Numbered from the stretch's first letter, positions 1 through 10,119 are shown. The stretch: DNA of 64,000 nucleotides from Hordeum vulgare subsp. vulgare (GCF_904849725.1 NC_058522.1:195903986-195967985); one strand, 5' to 3'. Made by a program: numbers and translations. The notes: generated by a model not told the origin, from the letters alone.

Positions 1-2
1 AA

Positions 3-239
3 TCTAAGTTGGATCTGCTCCAAAGTCAGCTTGACAAGTTCAAGATGAAGGATGGTGAAGGTGTTGCTAAAATGTACTCTTGGCTAGATCTCATCACAAA
101 TGAGATTGCTGGCTTAGGAAGCGAAGAGATGAACGACAAATTCGTGAACAAAAAGATACTTAGAGCTCTTGATTGAAAGTATGACACCATGTGCACATTG
201 ATCCAAATGTTGGCAAACTACAAAGTTCTCAAGGCAACT
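3..239 (+). pseudogene. Copia gag fragment (UBN2-type region) with in-frame stop
   Basis: Frame 3 reads as the middle of a Ty1/copia gag: residues around LDLLQSQLDKFKMKDGEGV, then MYSWLDLITNEIAGLG, KKILRALD, a stop at about 174, and YDTMCTLIQM. This is the conserved part of the plant UBN2/gag-polypeptide family, which packages element RNA in cytoplasmic particles. The reading frame is broken by one TGA and ends where a LINE inserted at about 247. The next gag segment resumes at 3150. The start codon lies upstream of the window. Similarity is from recognition of the family pattern, not a search. Confidence 0.75.
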
Positions 240-321
240 AAACTCATTTCTTTTTTGAATTTAGGATAGTAGGATATGCTCCTACCGCATGTATATATTA
301 AGCCAACAATTACACATATAC

Positions 322-364
322 AGGGGGGTGGGGTGGGTGTGGGAGGGGGGGTGAGGTGGGGTGG
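322..364 (+). repeat. G-run tract in LINE 3' UTR (antisense strand)
   Basis: The plus strand shows at least six runs of three or more G separated by one to three bases over about 43 bp. The LINE is transcribed from the minus strand, so its RNA is C-rich here and the G-rich strand is the template strand. Confidence 0.85.
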
Positions 365-377
365 GAAGAGTTACATA

Positions 378-1666
378 TTAGGAAGCGTCAGCTAGGTTTG
401 CAACAATGCTATCTATGATCTGCACCTTGCTAGCAGGCACACGATATCTAAGGTTGGAGAAGTCTATAACGAATCTACATCGCCAAGCTCCCAGAGAGGG
501 GGTTACATGTTCAAAGCACATGTTATTTCGTTCGTTCGATAGACTCCAGGCCGCTACTAGAAAAATCTCCATCAACATGCTTCGGGGGTGCACCGTCTTC
601 TGATGTTGCAGTATCTCCAATCTATGTCGTCGATTCGCCCACTTGATGTTCAACATATCCCAACAACGTTGGCTAAAGCGACATCCGAAGAAGAGGTGTT
701 CAAGGGTTTCCTCCACACGTTGGTCACATAGCATGCAGTCCAAAGTAGACTCGATATTGTAATGCCTTCTTTTGAGCATATTCCTCGTATTAAGTCTGTC
801 CATCAACAAGAACCATCCGAACACCTTAATCTTTGGGACACATTTCGTTTTCCACAGCCAGCTAAATGATGCATGGACCGTGGCTCCTCCGAAGCAGAAC
901 CGACGGTATGCCGCTGTCGTAAAAGTGTCAGCTCCCCAGGCACACACCGAGTTTTCTCCTCTAGGGTTGAGTTGAACACTTCTTTCTTGTTACATCATCT
1001 TGAGTTCTGCATGCGCTTGTTCTGACAGCGGCAGCGAAAAAGCTTCCTGCAGCGAGCTTGTTCCCAGGAAAGCCTGAACCAAAACATCCTCAGAGCTAGC
1101 GAAAGAGAAAGCACGGGGGAACTTGTCTGCGTAGACGGCATTGTTCTAGTCATCCTTCCAAAAGAGCGATGAGAGCCCATTGTTAATCTTAACCTGTGTC
1201 ATTCCTTGAAACATCGGCATAATTTTAGTCAGCTCCCGCCACCAAAAAGAGCCACATTGATCTCGTGCATGGGGTATTGCATCACCGTACTGCGTGTTCC
1301 AGATCAGTGATACCCATGGGATATCTATGCGGTTGTAGAATTTGTGTAGCATCTTCAGGAGCATGGCATCGTTCTGCAACTTGAGATTCAAGACCCCAAG
1401 CCCCAATTTTCTTTGCGGCGGCAAACTGATTCCCAGGCTACTAGGGCATTGCTCTTAAACCCATCCGCAACCTTCTTCCTCCACAGGCACCGCCTCCGGA
1501 TCTTATCAAATTGCTCCACAATTGTTGGGGGGATTCTGAGAGTCCCCATCGAAAACACAAGCAACGATGTGATGAGCAAGTTCATGAGAGCTAATCTGCC
1601 AGCATGTGACATTAGCGACATAGTAGCCGTGATTTTCCTCTCTGCTTTACAGACCAGCGGCGTCAT
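378..1666 (-). pseudogene. LINE ORF2 C-terminal region with zf-RVT domain, frameshifted
   Basis: Three overlapping minus-strand frames (1388-1666, 1146-1424, 378-947) continue the LINE protein downstream of RT. The first has the SHAGRLALMNLLITSL and RRRCLWR blocks, the second a GLGVLNLKLQNDAMLLKML block, and the last the zf-RVT signature: WLWKTKCVPKIKVFGW, then CMLCDQRVEETLEHLFFGC. These are the standard order in plant LINE ORF2 proteins. At least two frameshifts separate the pieces, and 948-1145 is poorly readable. The stop lies near 378, followed by a roughly 130-bp 3' UTR that is C-rich on the coding strand. Confidence 0.82.
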
Positions 1667-1717
1667 GTACAGAACAGTGGGTTTGGATGTGCCAAGCGGG
1701 AGCCCTAGATATGTGAA

Positions 1718-3100
1718 CTACATGGATGCTTGTGCACACACAAATATCAACATGATGGTGTTCCAGGCGCCAGACGTCACATTAATGGGGACTAAGGTTG
1801 ATTTCTGATAGTTGATCTTAAGGCCCATAGTCGTAGTGTAATCATCCAGTATTCGTTTCATTCTTACAGCCTGGACGGGGCACGCCGACATGATGATGAT
1901 GGTGTCATCGGCGTATTGGATTACTGGAAACTCAGCATCACCTCTAGGATCGATGGGGTGCAATAGCGTTCCAAGATTCAGCTCTTTGTTAGTCTCAGTT
2001 TGAAGCAGGTCAGCCGCCAGGACAAAAATCAATGGGGAGAGAGGGTCTCCGTGTCTTACTTCACATCTGTAGGGAAACTGTTTGCCAGGGATTCCATTCA
2101 GCAGGACCGATGATTGTCCTGACGAGAAGATGCATTTGATCCATTGAATCCACCTCGAGTTAAACCCCATACGTTGCATGATTTTGATCATGGCCGAATG
2201 TTCAACAGTGTCGAATGCTTTAGCGAAATCCAGTTTAAGAAGAACTACCTCCTTTCGAGAGCTTTGGCATTGATGGATGTACTCGAAAGCCCATGCCAAG
2301 CAATCATGGATAGATCTACCTCGGAGGAATCCGTATTGGTTGCGATGTACAATCTTTAGGATGATTTTCTGAAGCCGTTGCGCCAGTATCTTGGTGATCC
2401 TCTTGGGGCAGCAGTTAAGCAGCGTAATTGGACTATAGTCGTTTACCGTCTCAGGCGAAGCTGTTTTCGGGATCAGGGTGATGTGTCCATAATTGAGGGA
2501 TTCTAAGTTTAGATTACCTTGATGAAACTCATCACAAAGATGATAGAATTCCTTTTTGATGATGGGCCAGCAAGCTTTCAGAAAAGCCCCGATAAACCCA
2601 TCCGGCCCTCGTGATTTGTCGGCTGACATCTCTTTTACAACTACGTCAATTTCTTTCTTTTCAAAAGGGACAGCGAGGGTTTCAAAATCGACCCCTTGTC
2701 GTATTAGATGCATTAGATCAAATCGTATGTCTGGTGAACTTGTTGTGCCTATCCTCGTTAGGTAGGTGTGGAACAGGAGATCCTCCTTGTCTGCATGTGT
2801 CTCAACCACGACGCCCTCTGCAGTTTTGAGCATGGCCACATAGTTGCGTCTATATCTTTCAGTCGCCATCGTTTGAAAGAACTTGGTATTCTCATCCCCG
2901 AACTTGATCCATCTGATCGTACATCTTTTGCGCCAGTAATCTTTCTGATATTGCAACAGTCTGAGAAGTTGATTTTTGAGAATGCTCCTGACGTTTTTTC
3001 CGGTGTTGTGAGAGTTCGTTTGTTTTCGAGGGCATCTATCTGAAGCAAGGTCTTGTTGGTGTTGATAGTTGCTATTTTGAGGCGGGAGATACTGCTGCAC
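1718..3100 (-). pseudogene. LINE ORF2 reverse transcriptase region
   Basis: A 460-codon open frame encodes the RVT_1 domain of a plant L1-type LINE. Recognisable blocks in order are [12 protein letters not shown] (linker upstream of RT), KSRGPDGF (motif 1), ITLIPK and a degraded YSPITLLNC (consensus YRPISLLN), a [10 protein letters not shown] block, [13 protein letters not shown] (first catalytic Asp), [13 protein letters not shown] and QYADDTII (the FADD/YADD catalytic box). Catalytic residues appear intact, but the apurinic endonuclease domain that normally precedes RT is absent and the C-terminus shifts frame near 1720. The region 3101-3156 belongs to the same gene in another frame. The enzyme would perform target-primed reverse transcription in the nucleus; this copy is dead. 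Confidence 0.88.
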
Positions 3101-3149
3101 CAGCGTTTTAGCACAAATCGTACTGCTTTAAGTTTCTGACAAACTATCG

Positions 3150-3569
3150 AAGCCAACTAAAGTCATTGGTACGATTGTAGCTCATTAGACGTTAGTTAAG
3201 GACAAAGATGAGTTTCAGAACAATCCAAGTGTTGGTTACAAAGCCTCAAGCGATGATCCCGCTACTTCAAACGGCAATCTTGTCACTGATCAAGAGATAA
3301 GCCTCATGGTCAGAAAATTCAACAAGTTCTACAAGAGTAGAGGCAAAGAGAAAAGCTCAAACTAAAGACATGATGAGAAGCGTTCGTCCAGTCGTGACCG
3401 AAACTGCTACAACTGTGGGAAGCCCGGACACTAATACAATGAGTTCTTGGCTCCCTACAAACGAAGAGAAGAGTCACCTCGAAGACGAAGCTCAAGGGAT
3501 GAGTCACCTTGTAGAGAGAGAAGGGGTAGAGAAGATCGTTATGAACGAAGACACTCACGGGGAGGCAAG
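3150..3569 (+). pseudogene. Copia gag fragment with CCHC zinc knuckle, degraded
   Basis: After the LINE the Copia gag resumes in frame: KPTKVIGTIVAH, a stop, then LMVRKFNKFYKSRGKEKSS, then NCYNCGKPGH, a CCHC zinc-knuckle start with the final Cys replaced (the reading continues to NEF where NEC is expected). It is followed by an Arg/Glu/Ser-rich basic tail (RREESPRRRS...). Several in-frame stops mark it as dead. The reading ends at 3569 where the LTR of element L begins. In related elements several hundred bases lie between this basic tail and the gag end found at 12260; that stretch is missing here. Confidence 0.75.
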
Positions 3570-4377
3570 TGTCTGTGCACTAAAGACTGGGGTCCCTAGT
3601 GCCCTAGACTTGTGCACGGGCGCGAAGAGCCCATGTCGGTAGGGCATGGCAGGACCCAGTCAAGATGCAACCACCAAGCTTTCCTTGCCGGGAAGATGAC
3701 CAAGGCCGCGCCCATTTGGCGGGCGTGATGGACTCACCAAGTACAAGACCCCAGCAAGCTCCCTTGCCGGGATGACAACTGAAGCCCCCGGCAAGCTTCC
3801 TTGCCGGGACGAGGACTCAAGGCCTCGGCAAACCACTTGTCGGGATGACGGGCCTGGCCACTGGTAGGCAACCGCCCTTGCCACAGTGCCACCGCCCCCC
3901 AAGTGCGAGTGCATTCCGCATGCGCTAGTGCAGCGTCTAGTTGTCAAAACACCTGGATACATGTCTTCACCAGCACATCGTTGACAAGGACAAGACGTGC
4001 ATTAAATGCACTTGACATCGGTAGATAGATAAGCACCGCCCTAGGTTCGCTGTAACTCCTCGTGAACCTACCACCAAGCACTGTAGGTGACCCTTTGCCT
4101 ATAAAAGGAGGCCCTTAGCTCATTTCGAAGGGGTTAGGCTCTTTGGACATTGGCCCATAAGACGTTTATCAATAGTCACTATAACAATCAACTACAAAAT
4201 GCTTAATACAACAACACAAGCAGGACGTAGGGTCTTACGCGTAAGCGGCCCGAACCTGGGTAAAAAGGCTTGCCGGGTGCTGATTGTTAACTCTGCTCTA
4301 CATGTCACCTCTCCTCGCCCTACGATGACAAGGGCTTCATGTTGATTCCCATAGATGTTGACCTCGCATCACCGACA
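3570..4377 (+). repeat. 5' LTR of element L
   Basis: Starts TGTCTGTGCACTAAAGACTG and ends CACCGACA, so the ends are short inverted repeats (TGTCGGTG/CACCGACA in family copies). The reverse complement of the same sequence is seen at 11434-12259, 8145-8969, 24415-25190 and 21126-21951. It contains repeated CCGGCAAG-type words at 3690-3850. Confidence 0.85.
4099..4108 (+). promoter_or_regulatory. TATA box in L LTR
   Basis: CTATAAAAGG lies about 280 bp before the LTR end, with matching words in the R LTRs on the minus strand (TTTTATA near 8410 and 11700). It defines the sense orientation of the LTR. Confidence 0.6.
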
Positions 4378-5840
4378 TCTTTGGCGCGCCAGGTAGGGGG
4401 TGTGGAGTTTTTCTCAAATCCGAGCAAACTCAGCACCAGATTCTTGGAAGTTTGGGCGCTACGCCGCGGTTCCCCCGGAAACGGGGTACCGCGGTGGACG
4501 CTCTATTCTGCTATGTTTTCCCAAGGCATGCGGGAGCGCGAGGGAGGGGCGAAGTCTCCAAATGCGGCACCGTCAGGCCGATGCATCTCTTGGGGCCAAC
4601 GCGCAGCTGTCGAGGGCGTGCGTGGGAGCTTCACAGAGGCCTCAGTGCATACTTCGGCGGACGCACCTCTGCGGAGTGATGCATAGTCATTGAGGATGCG
4701 CCAAACGGTCCCGAAGCCTTGTCACACACTCCAACATAAGTGTTGCGCCCCTCAGAGCGTCGTATCTTCGCTAAAGATGCGCTCGGGGGCTCCGCAAGCA
4801 CAGCCTAGTAAGAGAAAAGAAAAGGGGTTACACCTAGGCTAGCTTCTTATCCAAACGACGGTCGTGGATAGTCGGCAAGAAGTCTTTGCCGGAGAAAAAG
4901 CCGTCGGGAGTGGTAATTTCCTTCTTGCCGGGGACCCCGATGCCCGGGCAAAAGATTCAAGCGCCATGCAACCATGGCGTGAGCTGATAAGTTTTAAGTT
5001 TAAGATTCAGATATGAAGTAGATAGATTATATGTTTTCCCTTTAAAAGTTTCCAATCTTTGTGTGTGGAGTCTGCGCATACTGGAGCCTTTTGAAAGATC
5101 AGTGCACCTTGTCTTTGTTTCGAACTCGTTCAAACGAACTGAACAGCCACAAAGCGCCTTCAAACTGTTGCGAACCTGATCAACAGAGCAAGCGGCAATG
5201 TACCGCCTGATTTCGTCTCAAGCTGCGCTTGGCGATTTCTATGGTTGGACTAAACGCGGCAAGGAGCCTTGCCGGTAGTTGCCGGCAAGCTCCAAGGAAA
5301 TGCAAAGATAAATCATTCAAAGAACGGAATCGGAAAAAGGGAAAACAGCCTTTTCATTCATTTGTTTGGGATACTCTCAAACATATTAGATGGATGATAT
5401 GATCTACTCTAACCTAGAACTACTGTGTTTGACGAGGAACTACGCTCGCCGGTCTGGAGTTCAGGAAGACATGGAGCGGCGCTCCGCACGATCCAGGCTG
5501 GTTCCTCCAGGACCAGCACTGCGCACATGAGAACACGGCCGAGAGAGATGGAGGAGCAGAAGTCCGGGCGCAGAAAGGAAGATGATGCAGCTCCGGTCGG
5601 TCCGGCGCGGGAGGGAGCGAGCGGCAGACTGACGGTGATGGTACGGCCGACGGTTAGCCCGAGGACATGCCCTCTTATGCAGACAATGTGTGCAGGGGGG
5701 CAGACCCGCTTCCGCTGTCGTCACCATCCGTCCCTTCCTCATCGCTCTCATGGGAGGAAGGGCTATCAGTCCTGCTCGAGCTCTCTTCGCAGCAGCTGAG
5801 ACGCGCACCTGAGCTCCCTTATAGCATGATGGAGAGCACA
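4378..5840 (+). other. Element L interior, 5' part; no sense coding region
   Basis: Begins with a primer-site-like word TTGGCGCGCCAGGTAGGGGG at 4381-4400 whose tRNA I cannot assign. The rest is non-coding in the sense direction. It is the reverse complement of R 10000-11433, including a conserved block near 5160-5400 that lies downstream of the antisense gene and could be its 3' UTR. Several GC-rich open frames overlap here on both strands, but none looks conserved. Confidence 0.6.
5665..5840 (-). pseudogene. C-terminal remnant of the antisense B3-like gene in L
   Basis: The minus strand reads a Ser-rich acidic tail with LSCCEESSSRTDSPSS, matching the C-terminus of the R gene (GCCEESSSRTESPSS). 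A stop lies in the first residues (IML then stop), and the frame is cut at 5840 by the solo LTR of A. The N-terminal part of the same gene is at 7477-7968. The exact C-terminal end is uncertain because L and R diverge after the acidic tail. Confidence 0.6.
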
Positions 5841-5845
5841 TTATC

Positions 5846-7471
5846 TAATACGTCTCAATCATATCTATAATTTTTGATGGTTTCACGCTGTTATCTTGTC
5901 TTCTTTGGTTGTTTTATGTGCCTTTTATATCTTTTTTGGGACTAACTTATTAATTCAGTGCCAAGTGCGAGTTCCTGCTTTTTCTGTGCTTTTGACTCTT
6001 TTCAGATCTGATTTTGGAACGGAGTCCAAACGGAAGAAAAACCCCGAAATGATTTTTTTCCCGAACGGAAGAAGATCAGGGGGCCTGTGGGCCAAGCCAG
6101 GTGGGCTCCAGGGAGCCCACAAGCCCCCACTCCGCCACTAGGGGGGAGGCGGCGGTGGGCAGGCTTGTGGCCTCCCTGGCCGCCCCCTGACCTAGATCTT
6201 TGGCCTATAAATTCCCAAATATTCCGCAAAAAATCAAGGGAGCCTCGAAAATACTTTTCCGCCGCCGCAAGCTTCCGTTTCCGCGAGAACTCATCTCGAG
6301 ACCCTTCCCGGCGCCCTGCCGGAGGGGACTTTGGAGTTGGAGGGCTTCTTCATCATCATCATCGCCCCTCCAATAACTCGTGAGTAGTTTACTTCAGACC
6401 TACGGGTCCGTGGTTAGTAGCTAGATGGCTTCTTCTCTCTCTTGGATCTTCAATACAAAGTTCTCCATGATCTTCATGGAGATCTATCCGATGTAATCTT
6501 CTTTGGCGGTGTGTTTGTCGAGATCCGATGAATTGTGGATTTGTGATCAGATTATCTATGATATATATTTGAGTCTTTTCTGATTTCTTATATGCATGAT
6601 TCGATATCCTTGTAAGTCTCTCCGAGTCTTGGGTTATGTTTGGCCAACTAGATCTATGATTCTTGCAAGGGAGAAGTGCTTGGTTTTGGGTTCTCCCATG
6701 TGGTGACCTTTCCCAGTGACACTAGCGGCAGCAAGGCACACATCAAGTAGTTGCCATCAAGGGTAAAATGATGGGGTTTTATCATTGGCTTGAGATTAAC
6801 CCTCTACATCATGTCAGCTTGCTTAAGGCGTTATCTGTTCTTATGGATTTAATACACTAGATCCATGCTGGATGGCGGTCGACGTGTGGAGTAATAGTAG
6901 TAGATGCACACAGTATCGGTCTACTTGTTTTGGACGTGATGCCTATAGAAATAATCATTGCATAGATATCGTCACGACTTTGCGCGGTTCTATCAATTGT
7001 TCGACAGTAATTTGTTCACCCACCGTCTACTTGTTTTCATGAGAGAAGCCACTAGTAAACACTACGGCCCCCGGGTCTATTCACATCCATCGTTTACATC
7101 TCCTCTTTTACTTTGCTTTGTTACTTTGTTGCTTTCAGTTCTCACTTGGCAAACAATCTATAAGGGATTGACAACCCCTCCATAGCGTTGGGAGCAAGTT
7201 TTTGTGTTTGTGCAGGATCTTGAGATACTCCTCCACTGGATTGATACCTTGGTTCTCAAACTGAGGGAAATACTTACCACCGCTATGCTCCATCACCCTT
7301 TCCGCTTCGAGGGAACACCAACACAAGGCTCCAAGGCCACGGGGGAAATCCTTTGCATACTTGCCTAGGAAGTCCCTTAAGGCGTAGCCGCAGTAGAAAG
7401 ATCAAGCCAAGTATTCTCCCGTCGACGTGCCTATTTCTGGCGCCGTTGGAAGGTCTTTTGTTGCAGGAGCA
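5846..7471 (+). mobile_element. A1: solo LTR of Gypsy-type family A
   Basis: Starts TAATACGTCTC (family TGATACGTCTC) and ends CAGGAGCA. The 5-bp target duplication TTATC is exact at 5841-5845 and 7472-7476, and interrupts the antisense gene of L. The length of 1626 bp equals A2 (18829-20454), and A3 at 57176 is the same family. A TATA-like word CCTATAAATTC occurs at about 6203. No interior is attached, so this is a solo LTR produced by LTR-LTR recombination or by the later duplication of the region. Confidence 0.88.
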
Positions 7472-7476
7472 TTATC

Positions 7477-7968
7477 CGCTATCTTCTTGAAGCAGAGAAC
7501 GTGCCTCTTCCATAGGCTATGGGTGCGGGTGAAGCTTTTCCATCCGCGGTCGAGAAACAGGGTCCGAGGCCGAGGACGCTCCACGACCACCGGCACGGCG
7601 CCATTGCCGCTGCCATGCAGGCAAAGCCACGGAGTCAGGGACCCCTCTCCTTCCGTTGCCTCAACGAAGACACCAGGGAGTCAGAGGCGGGACTGGATGG
7701 GTCCTCACAAGTGGACGAGGAACTCCATCGGGTTCCTTCCGACATGGTCTGCCACAGGAGCAAGCCTCGGGGAAGGCGGAGGCGCTGGAGCAACGCTCCG
7801 CCTCCCCCGGCCTCGACCTCCACGACGACCGCGACCCCTCGCGCTTCCTCCACCACGGGCTCCCGGGCCGTCTTCCGCTGCAGCGGCCCTAGAAGCTGTG
7901 GCACGATCCAAACGGGATCCTCTCGCCGCCCTAGCGGCCGACGGTGGCCGACCCCGTCCCCTAACCAT
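7477..7968 (-). pseudogene. N-terminal part of the antisense B3-like gene in L, frameshifted
   Basis: The minus strand starts at ATG 7966-7968, just below a conserved TATA word (CCTATAAATTGGG, 8057-8069). It reads MVRGRGRPPSAARAARG, a Gly/Arg-rich segment (RGRGRRGGRGRGRR), then HVGRNPMEFLVHL and a stop at 7705. After a frame change it continues as LHGSGNGAVPVVVERPRP and FLDRGWKSFTRTHSLWKRHV, the B3-like core, until A1 cuts it at 7476. The remaining C-terminus is at 5665-5840. The intact relative is at 9460-10119. Confidence 0.7.
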
Positions 7969-8144
7969 GGTTAGGGGCGAGCGCGACCTACAGACAGAAG
8001 AAGATTATGAATACCAAAGCTGAGGAGTTGGGTGAGCAAAACCCCTCGCAAACTCTCCCAATTTATAGGACAGGGCGCGGGGGCTAGCCTCCCTTGCTCT
8101 AGAAGCCACCACCCCTCTTGCCCAATCGCTCGTGCTCGCGCTCA

Positions 8145-8969
8145 CGGTCGATGCTAGGTCGACACCTATGGAGATCAGCGTGATACCCTTGTGATCATAG
8201 GGCGGGGAAAAACAACGTCCAGAGCAGACCTAACGATCAACACCCGACAAGCCTTTTTACCCAGGTTTGGGCCGCTTACACATAAAACCCTACGTCCTGC
8301 TCGTCTGATCGTATTAAGCGTTCTTTTGTTGTTCGTTTATAGTGATGATAACCGTATTCTTGACCAATCTCCAAAAAGTCTAACCCCTTGTGAATGAGCT
8401 AAGGGCTTCCTTTTATAGACAAAGGGGTCACCTGCAGTGCTTGATGGTAGGTTCACGAGATGTTACAGTGAACCTAGAGCGGCGCTTATCCATCTACCGC
8501 TGTCACGTGCATTAAATGCACGTCTTGTCCATGTCAGCTCAGTGACGGTGAAGACATGTGTCCAGGTGTTTCGACACCTGGACGCCCCGCTGGCGCATGC
8601 GGAATGCGCTGGAACTCGGGGGGCGGTGGCACTGTGGCAAGGGCGGTTGCCCTCTAGTGCCTTGGCATGTCATTTCGGCAAGGGTGCTTGCCGGGGCCTT
8701 GGTGTTTCGTCCAAGCAAGGAAGCTTGCCTGGTACTTCGGTTGTCTTCCCGGTGAGGGAGGCTCGCCGGGGCCTTGTGCTAGGTGTGTTCATCATGCCCA
8801 TTAAACAAACGTGGCCCTGGGTGTCTTCCCGGCAAGGCAGGCTTGCCGGGGCCTTGGATATCTTGTGGGTGCGTCTCGTCTAGACTCTGCCAGGCCCTGC
8901 AATCTGGGGTTCTTCGCGCGCGTGCACAATTCTAGGGCACTAGAGACCCCGGTCTTTAGTGCACCGACA
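8145..8969 (-). repeat. 3' LTR of element R
   Basis: Reads TGTCGGTGCACTAAAGAC on the minus strand from 8969 downward. The opposite end near 8145 has lost the terminal TGTC bases (ACGGTCGATGC here against TGTCGGCGATGG in the other LTR). It contains a TATA word at about 8407-8415 on minus. Confidence 0.82.
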
Positions 8970-9339
8970 GGATCCCCCGGGCCTGGGCCACACACGCGCG
9001 CGGACCGTTGTTGGGCCGGCCCAAAGAGGTGTACGTGCCTTTGTGGCTGGATCTGCTAGCGGTTGCCTTTCCCCCACGACGCGCATCGGATGCGCAAAGT
9101 GGGAGGTCAAGGGCGGAGTGGCCTCTCCGCCTCCTGAAACGCCTATGCCATGCGCGTGGCATGCGCAGTCATTGATGGACAAGTGGCAGTCGAGGCCTTG
9201 AAAGGCGCAGTACTAGCTAGGCCCGCCCGTGCATGCATTGGTGCATCAGGGCCGTTCTCTGTTCGCCCATGAGCTTGAGCGATTGGTCGTAGAGGGTGGT
9301 GGCTTATGGAGTAAGGGAGGCTAGCCCCCGCGCCCCGTC

Positions 9340-9347
9340 CTATAAAT
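9340..9347 (+). promoter_or_regulatory. TATA box of the antisense gene in R
   Basis: CTATAAAT lies about 115 bp upstream of the ATG at 9460, with a GC-rich stretch before it. The same word and spacing are kept in L (minus, 8057-8069), in the duplicate L remnant (minus, near 21040) and in R' (22322-22331). Conservation in all four copies argues for a functional promoter directed against the LTR sense strand. Confidence 0.55.
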
Positions 9348-9459
9348 TGGGAGGGGTTTGCGAGGGGTTTTGCTCACTCAACTCTCTTTGAATCCATCAG
9401 CTCCCCGATCCTGGCCTTCTGAATCTTCTTGTGTCTACTGGTGGTGCTTTTCCCTAACA

Positions 9460-10119
9460 ATGGTTAAGGGATGGGGTCAGCCATCGTCGGTCATGAGGGC
9501 GGCGAGGGGATCCCGTTCAGATCATGCCACAGCTTCTGAGGGTGCCGCGGCGGAAGGCGGCCCGAACGCCCATGGTGGAGGAAGGGCGAGGGGCCGAGGT
9601 CGCCGCGGATGTCGAGGCCGGGGGACGCGGAGCGCTACTCCAACGCATCCGCCTTCCCCGGGGCTTGCTCCCGTGGTGGCCCATGTCGGGAGGAACCCGA
9701 TGGAGTTCCTCGTCCAACTACGAGGGCCCATCCGGTCCCGTTCGACTCCCAGGTGTCTTCGCCGAGGCAATGGAAGGAGAGGGGGGCTGACCCTATGGCT
9801 TCGTCTGCACGGCTGCGACAATGATGCCGTGCCGGTGGTTGCGGAGCGCACTGGGCCTTGGACTATGTTCCTCGGCCGTGGGTGGAAAATCTTCACCCGC
9901 GCCCATAGTCTTAGGGATAGGCATGTTCTCCGCTTCAAGAAGGTGGCGGAGAACACGCTCTCCGTCAAGCTATATGGGAGCTCAAGTGCGCGTCTCGGCT
10001 GTTGCGAAGAAAGCTCGAGCAGGACTGAAAGCCCTTCCTCGCTTGGGAGCAGCGAGGAAGGGACGGGCAATGACGACAGCAGAAGCAGGTCAGGTCCCCT
10101 GAAGTCATTCTCTACATGA
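9460..10119 (+). CDS. Antisense cargo gene of element R: Arg/Gly-rich B3-like protein
   Basis: An uninterrupted 219-residue frame starts at MVKGWGQPSS and ends ...GPLKSFST. Residues 1-55 are basic, rich in Arg and Gly (GGGRARGRGRRGCRGRG). Residues 75-90 carry HVGRNPMEFLVQL. Residues 113-175 read LHGCDNDAVPVVAERTGP, then TMFLGRGWKIFTRAHSL and HVLRFKKVAENTLSVKLYG, which fits the second half of a plant B3 DNA-binding fold (FxGRGWxxFxxxH, LxF, LxVKxY). The tail is Ser/Glu/Asp-rich and acidic. It runs against LTR sense and has its own TATA. Relatives at 7477-7968, 20460-20951 and 22441-23080 are broken. A nuclear DNA-binding role is inferred only; B3 similarity is by eye. Confidence 0.6.
   Translation: MVKGWGQPSSVMRAARGSRSDHATASEGAAAEGGPNAHGGGRARGRGRRGCRGRGTRSATPTHPPSPGLAPVVAHVGRNPMEFLVQLRGPIRSRSTPRCLRRGNGRRGGLTLWLRLHGCDNDAVPVVAERTGPWTMFLGRGWKIFTRAHSLRDRHVLRFKKVAENTLSVKLYGSSSARLGCCEESSSRTESPSSLGSSEEGTGNDDSRSRSGPLKSFST

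Larger units (their letters stand above)
247..3149 (-). mobile_element. 5'-truncated LINE (non-LTR retrotransposon) inserted in Cop-I gag
   Basis: Minus-strand frames encode a non-LTR reverse transcriptase followed by a zf-RVT-like C-terminus, the order expected of plant L1-type ORF2. The upstream endonuclease domain is missing, so the copy is 5'-truncated. The 3' end lies at the left: a short A-rich tail (T-rich on plus, 248-257) follows a very G-rich plus-strand tract. Imperfect direct repeats flank it: AAGGCAACTAAACTCA at 231-246 and AAGCCAACTAAAGTCA at 3150-3165 (14 of 16 match), a plausible target-site duplication. The Copia gag frame resumes directly after the right repeat, supporting insertion into gag. 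Confidence 0.85.
3570..8144 (+). mobile_element. Element L: short LTR element with antisense gene, 3' end lost
   Basis: L starts with an LTR in plus orientation (3570-4377), then a primer-site-like word and an interior that is the reverse complement of the interior of element R. The interior carries, on the minus strand, remnants of the same B3-like gene as R. It is split by a solo LTR of Gypsy A (5846-7471, TSD TTATC). At 8144 it stops about 290 bp short of where a 3' LTR would begin, judged by alignment to R, and runs straight into the end of R. No gag or pol frames are present. The missing 3' end, absent TSD and the missing gag middle of Cop-I fit one deletion between L and R. Confidence 0.75.

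Noticed and set aside
4339..4693. Three overlapping plus-strand open frames of 75-115 codons
   Set aside because: GC-rich leader of element L. The frames overlap each other, and the reverse complement at 11039-11359 keeps none of them in a conserved way.
7402..7596. Minus-strand frame joining a B3-like core to unrelated residues
   Set aside because: It crosses the insertion site of solo LTR A1, so the last residues are LTR sequence. It is a chance fusion.
8437..8883. 148-codon plus-strand frame, repeated at 21419
   Set aside because: It lies wholly inside the R LTR on the antisense side, and its repeat is just the duplicated LTR. No motif recognised.
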